Source: CBDBND01 sp965207985
GTDB taxonomy: Bacteria > Pseudomonadota > Alphaproteobacteria > Rhodospirillales > Rhodospirillaceae
Direction: 5' to 3'
Assembly: GCA_965207985.1 (NCBI GenBank)
Contig: CBDBND010000003.1
Span: 62,001 to 126,000 of the forward strand
Length of the DNA: 64,000 nt
Positions 53,696 through 63,672 of the stretch are shown here, piece after piece. The notes beneath the pieces were generated by a model, which saw only the letters and a list, made by a program, of their open reading frames with translations, did no database searches and had not been told where the DNA came from. Numbering within the stretch: position 1 is the stretch's first letter; the number at the start of each line of letters is the position of its first letter. The position numbers and the translations under genes were made by a program.

Positions 53696-55042
53696 ATGAC
53701 CGACGTGGCACAGCCGCAGCTTTCCGCCAGCCGATACAAAACGATCTGGGTCCTAGCCCTCCCGATTATGGGCGGCATGGTGTCGCAAAACATTCTCAAC
53801 CTAGTCGATACCGCGATGGTGGGACGGGTCGGTCCCTCGGCTCTCGCCGCCGTGGGCATTGCCAGTTTTACCAATTTCATGGCCATCGCCATCGTTCTCG
53901 GCTTCGGTACAGGTGTGCAAGCGATCGCTTCCAGACGGTTGGGCGAAGGCCGCGAAAACGAAACTGCCATCCCCCTCAATGGTGGCTTGTTTCTCGCCCT
54001 CGTTATGGGGTTGCCTTTGACCGTCCTCCTTTACTTCGCCGCCCCATACGGCTTTCCCCTGCTGGTGGACGACCCATTGGTGGTCGAAGACGGTGTTCCA
54101 TACCTGCAGGCTCGTATCCTTGGCACGGTAGCCATATCCATGAACTACGCCTTCAGAGGTTTTTGGAACGGCATCAGCATGTCCATGGTGTACATGCGCA
54201 CTCTGGTGATCATGCACGCCATCAACATATTCCTGAACTGGGTACTGATCTTTGGGAATTTAGGGGCCCCGGCCCTAGGAGCAGAAGGAGCGGGCATTGC
54301 CACAACCATTTCCATCTACATCGGCGCGCCCCTATATGCCACGCAAGCCTAGCACCTTGCCCGCGACCGGGGTTTCCTGGACCGTCTGCCACATCTTGAA
54401 ACCATAAAAAGCATTTTCAGGATTGCTCTGCCCGCATCGGTACAGCAGTTCTTTTTTGCCGCTGGGTTTACCGCACTCTTTCTGATTATTGGAATGATCG
54501 GTACGTCGGAACTGGCCGCCGCCAACGTGCTTATAAACGTATCGCAAACCGCATTTCTGCCCGGTCTGGGTCTCGGTATTGCCTGTGCCTCATTGGTGGG
54601 GCAGGCACTGGGCCGGGAAGAACCGGACGACGCCAAAGCCTGGGGCTGGGATGTCACCAAACTGGGTGTGCTGGTCATGGGCATATTGGGATTGCCCATG
54701 GTTCTCTTTCCAAACCTGATTTTGGCGATTTTCCTTACAGACCAAAGTGTTATCGACCTTGCCCGGCCACCGTTGATGCTGGTGGGCATCACCATCTGGT
54801 TCGAAGCCATCTCTATGATTCTCTTGAGTGGGTTGCAGGGCGCGGGCGCTGCAAAAATGGTGGCGAAAATATCGATCAGCTTGCAGTGGATTCTGTTTCT
54901 TCCCCTCGCCTATGTGGTTGGACCTGTTTTGGGCTTCGGCCTGATTGGCGTTTGGACATGGTTTATCGCCTACCGGTTTATAACCACCATAATCTTTGCC
55001 GGTGTCTGGCAGTTCGGTAATTGGCAGAACATTAAAGTTTAG
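53696..55042 (+). pseudogene. MATE-family efflux transporter with in-frame amber codon
   Basis: A 448-residue MATE (NorM/DinF-like) exporter with about 12 hydrophobic segments: VLALPIMGGMVSQNILNLVD, MVGRVGPSALAAVGIASFTN, FRGFWNGISMSMVYMRTLVI, and in the second half FFFAAGFTALFLIIGMIG, LGIACASLVGQALG and LLSGLQGAGAAKMVAKISIS. TAG at 54350-54352 (codon 219) interrupts the frame between the two bundles, and the same frame continues (HLARDRGFLDRLPHLETIKS). Both halves otherwise match the family, so one substitution (CAG to TAG is the simplest) disabled it. Start supported by AGGATAATCC. A second in-frame start (54494) is not an independent gene. Confidence 0.85.
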
Positions 55043-55051
55043 CTGCAAGAC

Positions 55052-57130
55052 CTAACGGCGCGCCCGGTCCACCGCCTCGATGAAAAAGTTCTCCAGCGCT
55101 TTGACGGCGCTTTGGCGCTTAAAGAGCTTGGCAACATTGGCGGAAATTTTTTCTCTATGTGGTTGGATAGATTTGTTAAAATCCCTGTCCCGAACCAGAC
55201 GGACGGCAAGGCCTACGTACTCTTCGTCTGTTTCGGCAACACAATCGAGAACACCGATGGTCTTGTAGAACGCCAGAGTATGACGGCCGCGCATGAATTC
55301 ACCTGGTTTGTGAACGATCGGTGTTCCCATGGCCAAAGTCTCGTAACCGCTGCGTCCGCCCGACCACTGAGGGATATCAAGAATGACATCTGCTTCTTTG
55401 CTCAAGCGAAGAAATTCATCGGTAGCAAAGGGACCTGAAAATATAACCTGCTCGAAAGCCGCCCCTAAGGTTCTTTCCAATCGTTTTGAAAGGTGTTCGC
55501 TCTGAAAGTCGATGAGAACCAGAACCGCTTCCGGAACAGCAGAAAGCACGGCTTTCAGCACGGGATCGAAATCGGGATGAAGCTTAAAGCTGCTCTGAAG
55601 GCACGCAATCAGTGGACGGTCATTGGGAAGGTTGTATTGGTCCCTGTCCAATGCACCACCGGGGTCGATCGGCCGAAAATAATAGCCCCCAGCGTCTGGT
55701 AACCGGATCAGCTTCTCTAAATAAGCATCTTCGGCGCCTTCGGGCTCCATCAAATCACACGATACGAAATAATCGACAGTGGGAATGCCAGTCGTCACGG
55801 GGTGGCCCCATGACACCGCCTGCACGGGGGCTAGCCTGGCGAAGGCCAAAAAATACGAAAACGTGTCCATACCTATGTCGGGATAATAAAGAAGATCAAA
55901 TTCTTGATCCGCAATGAAGGATTGCGCTTGTTCCAGATGTCTTGGCGCGACGTGGGCATGATCCGCTTCGGATTCGATCTTCTTTCGAACCTCATCCGTT
56001 TGGTCATCGCGAGAGATTATATGGACTTCAAATTTTGACCGGTCCAAGTGCTGGATATAGCCGATATTGAGATGACCGATTGTGTGATGGCGAAAATTTG
56101 AAGAAACAAACCCCACTTTGATCCGATCACGCGCTAGCGTCTTTCCGATATGGGGCGCGGTAAAACTAAGAGAAGGGACAACCTTCAAATACGTTTCGGC
56201 AATGTGTTTTTGAATGTCTTTGTCATTTTTGCCGTGATAGGCCAAATGGAATTGATCCCTTAAGATCTGACGGAATGGATCACTGATAGTTTGACCTGAC
56301 TGAGAAACCTTGGTCATTCTCTCTGTCAACCGGCTTCTCCATTTGTCGATCTCGTCGCTTGACTCGGGCACAACCGGTAAAACAAGGGCATTCAAAAGCA
56401 ATATCTCAATTGATGGGTCAATTCGTTCGTACCTATCGAACTGATCAGCGGCGGCATTTGCATCCCCTATTTCCTGGTAGGTGGTACCGAGGTTTTTATT
56501 TGCCAAAGCAAATTGAGGATCGATCTCAATGGCCTTTTGAAACAATTCGATGGCTTCTAAGACACGTCCTTGTGATTTTCTCACCAATCCAAGTTCATTC
56601 AGTGCCGCCACATCTTTGGGCGACTTTTCTAAAATCTCCAACAGCAGTTCAGAGGCTTTCTCAAGGTTATTGAGTTGCCAATGAATCGAGGTAATTTGTT
56701 GTTTGAGATCCGGTATTGATGGTTCGTGTTCAGCGGCCTTTTGTAGAAAAACCAGCGCCTCTCTAAATCGGCCTTGGCCAATCAGATTGTATCCTAAGGA
56801 ATGCAGTGTGAACGGATGGTCAGGTGACAAATTCACCGCTTGGCGAAAATGGTGCTCCGCTTGCTCAATCTGTCCAGCTAGAGAGTAAACGTGACCGGAC
56901 ATGACGTGGACCATGGCAATGTTTGAATTCAGGCGGAGTGCTCTTTCGATTGTTTCGTACGCAGCATTCATTTCCCCCAGACCCGCCAGTGTTGCCGCAA
57001 GAAGACTCAAAACCTTGGGGTCGTCAGACCTTTCCTGAGCAGCACGCTCGAACTTCTCTCGCGCTTCGGCAAAGCGCCCGGCATTGTAAAGAGCCGTTCC
57101 TTGTGAAATGTCGTTTGCGGTCACGTTCAT
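55052..57130 (-). CDS. TPR protein with SPINDLY/O-GlcNAc-transferase-like domain
   Basis: 692 aa. Residues 1 to about 235 hold six to seven TPR motifs (for example AYETIERALRLNSNIAMVHV, AEHHFRQAVNLSPDHPFTLH, EALVFLQKAAEHEPSI). The rest is a GT41-type glycosyltransferase with the family signature YYPDIGMDTFSYFLAFARLA, VQAVSWGHPVTTGIPTVDYF, LQSSFKLHPDFD and the nucleotide-sugar region QWSGGRSGYETLAMGTPIV. Bacterial relatives glycosylate proteins or act on surface glycans; the acceptor here is unknown. It lies 8 nt after the alcohol dehydrogenase gene, whose 3' end carries the GGAG that serves as its ribosome-binding site, so it is the last gene of a four-gene operon. Confidence 0.9.
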   Translation of the reverse strand: MNVTANDISQGTALYNAGRFAEAREKFERAAQERSDDPKVLSLLAATLAGLGEMNAAYETIERALRLNSNIAMVHVMSGHVYSLAGQIEQAEHHFRQAVNLSPDHPFTLHSLGYNLIGQGRFREALVFLQKAAEHEPSIPDLKQQITSIHWQLNNLEKASELLLEILEKSPKDVAALNELGLVRKSQGRVLEAIELFQKAIEIDPQFALANKNLGTTYQEIGDANAAADQFDRYERIDPSIEILLLNALVLPVVPESSDEIDKWRSRLTERMTKVSQSGQTISDPFRQILRDQFHLAYHGKNDKDIQKHIAETYLKVVPSLSFTAPHIGKTLARDRIKVGFVSSNFRHHTIGHLNIGYIQHLDRSKFEVHIISRDDQTDEVRKKIESEADHAHVAPRHLEQAQSFIADQEFDLLYYPDIGMDTFSYFLAFARLAPVQAVSWGHPVTTGIPTVDYFVSCDLMEPEGAEDAYLEKLIRLPDAGGYYFRPIDPGGALDRDQYNLPNDRPLIACLQSSFKLHPDFDPVLKAVLSAVPEAVLVLIDFQSEHLSKRLERTLGAAFEQVIFSGPFATDEFLRLSKEADVILDIPQWSGGRSGYETLAMGTPIVHKPGEFMRGRHTLAFYKTIGVLDCVAETDEEYVGLAVRLVRDRDFNKSIQPHREKISANVAKLFKRQSAVKALENFFIEAVDRARR

Positions 57131-57138
57131 GGCCGCGC

Positions 57139-58140
57139 CTATTGCTCCATCACCAATACAGCCGCCCCTTCAATCCGGCCGGCGCGAAGATCGTCCAGGG
57201 CTTGGTTGGCATCCTCCAAGTCATAGGGATGCCAAGACGTCTTGACCGGATGGTCTTGAATGACATCCAGGAACTCCTCGCCATCTTGACGGGTTAGGTT
57301 GGCAACGGATCGCACCTGACGCTCTGACCACAACAGATCATAGGGAAAGGCCGGAATATCGCTCATGTGAATGCCGGCGCAAACCACCACACCTCCCTTG
57401 TCCACATGGGCCAGAGATTGCGGAACCAGGGCGCCGACGGGCGCGAATAAAATGGCTGCATCCATCGTCTGCGGCGGTGTTTCATCGGACCCGCCAGCCC
57501 AAACCGCCCCGAGGGAATGGGCAAACGCCTGGCCCTCCGTATCACCCGACTTGGTAAAGGCATAGACCTCCCGCCCCTGAGCCACGGCGACTTGCGCCAA
57601 AATATGTGCGGCGGCACCAAAGCCATAGAGGCCTATTCTGTGTGCATCATCGCACATGCGGTAAGCACGAAAACCAATCAGTCCCGCGCACATGAGCGGC
57701 GCTGCGTCTTTGGGGTCAGACTTTGGATCGATGGGGAACACGTAACGGGCGTCTGCAACTGTGTAGTCGGCAAAACCGCCGTCCCTGGTATAGCCGGTAA
57801 AAAGTGCGCGTTCGCACAGATTTTCCTGGCCCCGCTGACAATACCGGCACGACCCGCAGGTCCAACCGAGCCACGGCACGCCGACCAATTCTCCCTCCTG
57901 AACAGATGTCACGTCTTCCCCGAGATTATTGACCACGCCGATGATCTCATGGCCAAGCACGATGGGAAGTTTGGCGTCGGTCAGATCGCCATCCACGATG
58001 TGCAAATCCGTGCGGCAGACGGCGCACGCTTGAACCTGGATTTGCACTTCACCGTCGGCCGGCTCTGGTAAGACCCGTTGTTCAAGACGCAACGGCTGAC
58101 CCGGCCCGTCCAAGACCATGGCGCGCATGGAAGATGCCAC
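57139..58140 (-). CDS. Zinc-dependent alcohol dehydrogenase family protein
   Basis: 333 aa, medium-chain dehydrogenase/reductase. The catalytic zinc ligands lie in ACAVCRTDLHIVDG (Cys, with Arg after) and LGHEIIGVV (His-Glu); the structural zinc has four cysteines in CGSCRYCQRGQENLC. The Rossmann motif reads GLYGFGAAAHILAQVAVAQG, a shortened AdhP-like form. It oxidises or reduces an alcohol with NAD(P). GTG at 58140 is preferred (AAGGA 6 nt upstream). It starts 9 nt after the hydrolase stop and is followed at 8 nt by the GT41 gene. Confidence 0.9.
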   Translation of the reverse strand: MASSMRAMVLDGPGQPLRLEQRVLPEPADGEVQIQVQACAVCRTDLHIVDGDLTDAKLPIVLGHEIIGVVNNLGEDVTSVQEGELVGVPWLGWTCGSCRYCQRGQENLCERALFTGYTRDGGFADYTVADARYVFPIDPKSDPKDAAPLMCAGLIGFRAYRMCDDAHRIGLYGFGAAAHILAQVAVAQGREVYAFTKSGDTEGQAFAHSLGAVWAGGSDETPPQTMDAAILFAPVGALVPQSLAHVDKGGVVVCAGIHMSDIPAFPYDLLWSERQVRSVANLTRQDGEEFLDVIQDHPVKTSWHPYDLEDANQALDDLRAGRIEGAAVLVMEQ

Positions 58141-58149
58141 AAGCGATCC

Positions 58150-59057
58150 TTACCGCGCTCTAACTTTACGGACAAAGTCCGCCAGCTCGCGGTTGTAGCG
58201 TTCCGCATGATGATAAAATGGCAGGTGCCCGGTGTCCTCATAGAAGGACAGGTCCACGTTCGGCAGTGTTTCCAAAGCGACGTCTGTGTCGTTGGCGGGC
58301 ATGACCAAATCACGGGAACCTCTAGTCAGAAGAACGGGAACATTTAAGTCCTTGGCCAAATCAGTGTTGTCCAGGTCACGTGCAGCCATCGCTCGTTTGA
58401 CATAAGAGGGCATCAACAGACCCATGGCAAACTGCGCCTGTTTATCCAGGTCCGTCATGTTGGGGGTGTAAAAGCTGATGGCGGTGTTGAGGGAAGCTTC
58501 GACGTTCTCATCGAAAACAAAGGAACGGGATTTGCGGGAATTCTCCAGGAGTTGAACCGTGGCCTCAGACTGAGGAAAGGGCGAACGGGCACCAAACCGC
58601 CCAAAGAGCCCACCAGATTGATACCGGCGATTCCGTCCAAGCCGAAATGGCGCACATAATCGGACACGACGAAACCGCCGTAGGACCAGCCAACAAGAAC
58701 TGGGTTTTCAAGGTTGGTTGCGGAAATGAAGGCAGCCACATCCCCTGCCCATGCTTCAGACGGCGCAACCAGGTCCTCCTGCCACGGCTTGCCCGACAGG
58801 CCATGTCCGCGCAGATCAAAGGCGACGATATGGAAGTCATTGGCTAAATCAGAGTCAAGCTGCAGGCGGAATGCCATCGCAGCTTGTCCGAAACCGTGAA
58901 TCAAAAGAATTCCGGGGCCATTCTTGTTTCCGGTTTCGATGACATTGAGAGGAACACCGCCGTAACCTTCTATTTCTCTATAAGTAAGCTCAGCCCATGC
59001 GGCGCATGATGTGTATGCAAAAAGAAATCCGAGAAAATAGGCAACCAAACGACTCAT
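58150..59057 (-). pseudogene. Alpha/beta hydrolase with frameshift
   Basis: The N-terminal frame (58455-59057) gives a signal peptide (MSRLVAYFLGFLFAYTSCAA), the oxyanion HGFGQAAMAFRLQL, DLRGHGLSGKPW and the nucleophile GWSYGGFVVSDYV. Near 58590-58610 (around LVGSLGG) the reading moves by one base: the other frame continues with RFGARSPFPQSEATVQLLEN, FYTPNMTDLDKQAQFAMG, the Asp in TRGSRDLVMPAND and the His in EDTGHLPFYHHAE, ending 58150. The two frames together give a complete hydrolase of about 302 residues. The alternative start MTDL (58458) is part of the second half, not a separate gene. Confidence 0.85.
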
Positions 59058-59090
59058 GAGCTGCTCCCCTAGCCTTATAGCGTCACCATT

Positions 59091-59960
59091 TTACCCGTCC
59101 CAAGACGCAGCGTCAGTCAATGTTCCGGGAAATCGGTGGTCGACCGCCGTCTTAAATTCTTTAGGCAATTGGTCAAGACCTTCCAGATGGGCACCATTGC
59201 CCTTGAAAAGGATACGCCCGGGAACGCTATGCATATTCATCCAAGTTTGCCATTCAGCAACCAAATTGTGAGACCAGGTACTGGGAATATGAGTGAGGTC
59301 GGGATTTGTCAGATCCTCCAGTTCACACGCGTGGCTGACCAAATTCGCTTCCAACTTGTGCCAGGTGATGTCAGGGGTTTGAAAACGGGTGAAGCCCCGC
59401 CGGGTAACAAAGACCTTTTCTCCCACCACCCGGTAATCGAGCGCAAAAGGGACTTTGTTTTCTGAAGACTCCACCGGAAAGGGTGCGCGCGAAAAGTCAG
59501 GCCCATTAAGCGCGAATACCTGTTCCGAAACGCCCGACGCGGTTGGTGCTACGGAAACCGAGTCCCCAGTGTAAGGATTGATCAAAGTATCAATGAAAGC
59601 ACCGGTCTCGGGATCCTGATACCAAATCCAGGTCCGCTGCCGGATAGCGATGGCGCCGTTATCCCTTTCATGGGCTTTGCGGGCACTGCAGGTTTGATAG
59701 CCGTACAGCACGCGCGCGAAGTCTTCGAGGGTTAAGTCGTCGGCTTGCGGTTTAAACCCATAGACATGACCGGTGGTGAAAGCAAACACCGTACGGCCGG
59801 ATAGATCTGCTGTCAGCTTGCCCCAGGTCTTTACGTTGAACGCGGGTGATGGCGTAAATGGCAAAGTAGCAGCGCGGCCGAGGCCAGCGGTCAGCCATCC
59901 GAAGACGGAGTCGGCCACCACGGTCCGTCTCGTCAAACGAGGCGTGGGAAAGTCAATCAT
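59091..59960 (-). CDS. DUF1838-family protein with Tat-like signal
   Basis: 289 aa. The N-terminus TPRLTRRTVVADSVFGWLTA has a twin-arginine-like signal. The body matches DUF1838: DLSGRTVFAFTTGHVYGFKP, LTLEDFARVLYGYQTCSARK, WIWYQDPETGAFIDTLINPY and DITWHKLEANLVSHACELED. The family is uncharacterised and common in marine alphaproteobacteria and eukaryotic phytoplankton. First gene of the operon with hydrolase (33 nt away), alcohol dehydrogenase and GT41 protein. Confidence 0.82.
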   Translation of the reverse strand: MIDFPTPRLTRRTVVADSVFGWLTAGLGRAATLPFTPSPAFNVKTWGKLTADLSGRTVFAFTTGHVYGFKPQADDLTLEDFARVLYGYQTCSARKAHERDNGAIAIRQRTWIWYQDPETGAFIDTLINPYTGDSVSVAPTASGVSEQVFALNGPDFSRAPFPVESSENKVPFALDYRVVGEKVFVTRRGFTRFQTPDITWHKLEANLVSHACELEDLTNPDLTHIPSTWSHNLVAEWQTWMNMHSVPGRILFKGNGAHLEGLDQLPKEFKTAVDHRFPGTLTDAASWDG

Positions 59961-60065
59961 GGCATTTCTTTCCTTACCGAAAGCCCTTGGGCAAGACGTT
60001 GCTATACGGTATAGGTCAGGCTCGCTGATTGGAACAGCGGCACTGGCGTCACGGAGAGATTTAAC

Positions 60066-60263
60066 ATGTGGTTTTTGAGAGTCGTGAAAGGCATCGGCCG
60101 GTTTCTGCTCGATGTTCTGTTTCTTTTAGCCGGTCTCATCATTGCCGCCATGGTTTTTAACGCCGTTGGTCTGGTATGGGCGATCGTCATTTCCCTTCCG
60201 GTTTGGCTTTGTCTCGCATGGATTTACCGCATTCTACTGGGGCCGCGCAAAGCCACAGCGTAG
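60066..60263 (+). CDS. Small two-helix membrane protein
   Basis: 65 aa: MWFLRVVKGIGRFLLDVLFL and AGLIIAAMVFNAVGLVWAIV then ISLPVWLCLAWIYRILL span the membrane once or twice, with a basic tail (GPRKATA). GGAGAG lies 7 nt before the ATG. No family recognised; divergent from the DUF1838 operon. Confidence 0.6.
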   Translation: MWFLRVVKGIGRFLLDVLFLLAGLIIAAMVFNAVGLVWAIVISLPVWLCLAWIYRILLGPRKATA

Positions 60264-60270
60264 GTGCCCT

Positions 60271-60612
60271 TTATGGCATATGCGTTTGTATGGTCTCCAA
60301 CAAAGGGATCGCCTCTTCTAAAGGAACAGGAAACGGTTTGCCGTGAAGCAAACGATTTGTTGCATCGGCAATAACAAGACGATGGCCCGGTCCAAATAAA
60401 AATTCAGGTTCCAACGTTTCCACAGGCGGTGGTTCTGGCAGTCCATCAACGGAAACGATTTCGTGTCCAATTATTTCTAGACATCCCTCCTTTGCCGTAA
60501 TCACGCACCGAATTGGAGCAGCCGTTCTTCTTCCCGTTGCATCTATGACAACCTCGAACCGGCATTGGTTGCCGACTAACCCTTTAACTTCAATCGACTG
60601 TTCGACCGGCTT
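60271..60612 (-). pseudogene. Unidentified gene, 5' end removed by IS256 fragment
   Basis: The frame reads VEQSIEVKGLVGNQCRFEVV, IRCVITAKEGCLEIIGHEIV, LEPEFLFGPGHRLVIADATN and EEAIPLLETIQTHMP, ending at 60271. The natural start is missing because the IS256 copy abuts at 60613. Predicted beta-rich. No family recognised. Confidence 0.5.
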
Positions 60613-61451
60613 GATAACGTAAAAGATCTTTCGCACATTTTTGGGGTTGGTGGCTCCGGGTCTGGTTAGGTTGGTTTTGTTCAATCAGCCACTCCAGAAG
60701 GAAGGAGCCACCATGGAAAAGGATAACACGAAGGCATTGTCGCACGTCATACGGATTGATGACGAACGTATACAGGATCACCTGGGCAAGGTAGTGCGGG
60801 GCAGTGTTGAGGAGACCCTGAACGCGCTATTGGACGCCGAAGCGGACCGGCTCTGCAATGCTGAGCGCTACGAACGCAGTGAGGCCCGTCGCGATACGCG
60901 GGCCGGCAGTTACGAGAGGAAGCTTCAGACACGGGCTGGCGAGGTTTCTCTGAAGGTTCCCAAGCTGCGCCGTCAGACCTTTGAGACGGCGATCATCGAG
61001 CGTTACCGGCGTCGGGAGGCATCGGTCGAAGAGGCCTTGATGGAGATGTATCTGGCCGGTGTTTCGGTACGGCGTGTGGAGGACATCACCGAGGCGTTGT
61101 GGGGCACGCGGGTTTCGCCAGGAACCGTCTCGAACCTTAACAAGAAAATCTATGAGCAGATCGACGCTTGGCGCAATAAGCCGATTGCGGGCGATCATCC
61201 CTATGTGTATGTGGACGGCATCGTCCTTAAGCGCAGTTGGGCCGGCGAAGTGCGTAATGTTTCGCTATTGGTGGCGATCGGCGTCAACCAGGAGGGCTTC
61301 CGCGAGATCTTGGGCATCGTTGAGGGTGCCAAGGAGGATAAGGCGGGATGGGGCGCATTCCTTAAGCATCTCAAGGCGCGCGGGCTGTCAGGCGTCCAGT
61401 TGGTTATCTCTGACGCCTGTCTGGGTTTGGTAGAGAGTATAGCGGAGGTCT
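60613..61451 (+). mobile_element. Partial IS256-family element
   Basis: Same left end as 43680-46093 (GATAACGTAAAAGATCTTTC, then CGCACATTTTTGGGG) and the first 246 codons of the transposase (60713-61450, MEKDNTKALSHV to LVESIAEV). It then stops against unrelated sequence; no right end. Confidence 0.9.
60713..61450 (+). pseudogene. IS256-family transposase, N-terminal part (second copy)
   Basis: Matches the copy at 45151-45993 through both aspartate motifs (YVYVDGIVLKR and LVISDACLG) and is cut at LVESIAEV, before the Glu-containing C-terminus. Confidence 0.9.
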
Positions 61452-61894
61452 ACGGCCCGCGGCCCTATTAACGATTGCTACGGTCACCAGTTATGCCCGG
61501 GGATGGTTAACAAATGATTTTAACCATTTCCGAAACCGGAACTATTGGGGAAAAGTACGGTGATAGAAGAATTTATCTATTTATTTCAATGAGTTATAAA
61601 AATCTTGATCAGCGCTTTGTGGTCCTCAAATGGGTCTGAAAAGCGGCCTCTATCATTCGCCAGGTTCCCCCAAAGGGCGCAATCTGGCTATCCGGCTTGA
61701 TCACAAAGAGAAGGTCAAAGTCGAGGCGTGATCTGGGATACAGCACTTTGGTCACGATCCGCTTAACGCTTTATTATGGGCTTTGTCCTAGCGTAGGGTT
61801 TGAATGGGAATTTAGTGGTAGATTTCTCGTAGTTGACTGAAAAATAAAGATTTTTAGTTCGAGAATTCGACCCCCAGGGTGAGGCTGACGGATC
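61452..61894. other. Intergenic, nothing recognised
   Basis: 443 bp, AT-rich, with no ORF I can support. It could hold a promoter for the DUF6468 gene; normally these flagellar genes follow other flagellar genes, which the IS256 fragment may have removed. Confidence 0.35.
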
Positions 61895-62518
61895 ATGGAT
61901 ATGCCCCTCAACACAGTTTTGGATCTGGCGATCATCCTTCTGCTTGTTCCGACCATTGTCTATGCGGTCATCCTCAATCGTCGGCTGACCACACTAAGGC
62001 GGTCGCGCGATGAGTTGGCGAAGGTGGTGAGCAGCTTTAACGAAGCCACCATGCGCGCCGAAGCCGGCATCCCCAAACTCAAGAAGGCGACGACGGAAGC
62101 CAACACCGCACTGCAGGATCGTGTGGAGAAAGCCCATACCCTGCGTGATGACCTGGCTTTTATGATTGAACGGGCAGAAGAAATGGCGGATCGCCTGGAA
62201 GGCGCCGTGAGAGCCGGCCGTAGCGAAGGCGTTCAGCCGCCAGCGGCTCCACCGGCAGCGCGACCCGCTCCGGCTCAGCCTGATCCTTCTGTTGCCGCCC
62301 GCACCCTTGCCGGCGCCGCCATGGCCGCTAGCGATGAAGATGATGTCGACCTGCGTGCAGCCATTGGCGCGGCGCGGGCCGAAGCCAATGTGAGCGGGAA
62401 CCGTGAACCCGGGCCGACCTTTGGTCGGGCGCGGCCTGTCGCTGAACCAGTTGCAACTGACGATGAACGGTCCGAAGCGGAACGCGAACTTCTCAAGGCA
62501 TTACAGTCCGCCCGCTGA
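61895..62518 (+). CDS. DUF6468-type membrane protein, flagellar context
   Basis: 207 aa with one N-terminal membrane helix (LDLAIILLLVPTIVYAVILN), a long coiled coil (LTTLRRSRDELAKVVSSFNE, AFMIERAEEMADRLEGAV) and a Pro/Ala-rich, then acidic tail. The combination helix, coiled coil and placement just before a MotE-like gene fits DUF6468, found beside flagellar genes in Rhodospirillales. The exact role in the motor is unknown. The ATG follows GGAT; the gene ends 42 nt before motE. Confidence 0.72.
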   Translation: MDMPLNTVLDLAIILLLVPTIVYAVILNRRLTTLRRSRDELAKVVSSFNEATMRAEAGIPKLKKATTEANTALQDRVEKAHTLRDDLAFMIERAEEMADRLEGAVRAGRSEGVQPPAAPPAARPAPAQPDPSVAARTLAGAAMAASDEDDVDLRAAIGAARAEANVSGNREPGPTFGRARPVAEPVATDDERSEAERELLKALQSAR

Positions 62519-62560
62519 TTCCGGCTTCGAATTCGTTATTCGCCCGAGTATGATTCGATT

Positions 62561-63379
62561 ATGACCCAGAACCGCCGCCATCCGAGACCAGCCGCCAAGG
62601 GGCGCAAAAAAGTCAGAAAAAAAGCGCCGTCGCGCACCCGCGGTCCCATTCTGCGTGTCCTACCCATGATGATTCTGGTCGCTCTTTTTGTTTTGGGTTT
62701 CCGGGTGACCATCGTTGTTAAAGACGTACAGACCATGATGGCGTCGGTTGACGTCGGTCAGTCCGCCGCCATTGCTCAGGAAGATGCGGGAGCGCGGATC
62801 GAAGAATTCGAAGATGCCGTCTTGGGCGAAGAAGAGATGGGGGAAGAAACGCCCGAAGATGTGATGGACGATCCCGCGCAAGCTGCCGGGGGTTTGCTGG
62901 ATGGGGATGCAGACCCCGCCGGTCAGTTCCTGTCGGTTGATCCGCAGTCCTTTACCGCGTCTGAACTGGATTTGCTGCAGCGTCTCTCCGAACGCCGCGA
63001 GGTTATCGCAGAGCAAGAGAAAGAACTCGATGCCCGGGAGGCCATGTTGCGCGCCGCTGAGGCCCGGATCGACGGTAAGATTGCGGAGCTCCAACAATTG
63101 GAGCAAACCCTGACGGACTTGGTCGCAGAGGCGGACGCCCAACAACAGGCTAAAATAAATACGTTGGTTAATATTTACGGGGCCATGAAACCTAAGGATG
63201 CAGCGCGCATCTTCAATGACCTCGATATGCCCATCCTGATTACGGTGGTCGAGAGCATGCGCGAAAACAAAGTCGCCCCAATCCTGGCTCAAATGGATGC
63301 GGTCAAGGCGACGGCGGTCACGGAAGCGCTTACCCTGCGGAAACAAATTCCAGGACTCGAAGGCGAGCCTCAGGGTTAA
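62561..63379 (+). CDS. motE: MotE-like flagellar motor chaperone
   Basis: 272 aa. A basic N-terminus (PRPAAKGRKKVRKKAPS) precedes one membrane helix (VLPMMILVALFVLGFRVTIV), then an acidic periplasmic spacer (DAVLGEEEMGEETPEDVMDD), a coiled coil (EVIAEQEKELDAREAMLRAA) and the C-terminal MgtE-N-like domain (YGAMKPKDAARIFNDLDMPI, APILAQMDAVKATAVTEALT). MotE is known to stabilise periplasmic MotC in alphaproteobacteria. The acidic spacer is long. Expected partners (motC, fliM) are not in the window. GGAG-like sites are weak, but the frame is unambiguous. Confidence 0.82.
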   Translation: MTQNRRHPRPAAKGRKKVRKKAPSRTRGPILRVLPMMILVALFVLGFRVTIVVKDVQTMMASVDVGQSAAIAQEDAGARIEEFEDAVLGEEEMGEETPEDVMDDPAQAAGGLLDGDADPAGQFLSVDPQSFTASELDLLQRLSERREVIAEQEKELDAREAMLRAAEARIDGKIAELQQLEQTLTDLVAEADAQQQAKINTLVNIYGAMKPKDAARIFNDLDMPILITVVESMRENKVAPILAQMDAVKATAVTEALTLRKQIPGLEGEPQG

Positions 63380-63394
63380 AAACGCCGCCATTAG

Positions 63395-63415
63395 CCCCCT
63401 GTCCCGAGGCGGGGG
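63395..63415 (+). terminator. Possible stem-loop after motE
   Basis: CCCCC and GGGGG arms around TGTCCCGAGGC, 16 nt after the stop. There is no T-run, so termination is weakly supported. The rest of 63380-63672 has no gene. Confidence 0.3.
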
Positions 63416-63672
63416 GTATGGTTATTTCTGAAAAAAATATATCAGCCTGCTAGAGCATCGGGAATTAAAGTATTGTTCAAGATCGAATATGCCTAAAATT
63501 CAATACCCCGTTAGCCAACTTGGTATTTTGGGCGCCATCGCTGAAACACGTAGGTTCTGTTGGCATCGCAGATATATTCACTACAAAGGCATTTAATTCT
63601 TGGGGCTTTTTGGTTTTAGTCGTTGCAGGGTTTGTCACGGTGACCTAAGCACTTCTGTTTGTAGCAATTCAC

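Noticed and set aside
54494..55042. Separate downstream MATE gene
   Set aside because: It is in the same frame as the upstream part and begins mid-transporter, so it is the second half of one interrupted gene.
58150..58458. Independent small hydrolase gene
   Set aside because: It lacks the oxyanion and nucleophile regions, which lie in the adjacent frame; a frameshift explains both.
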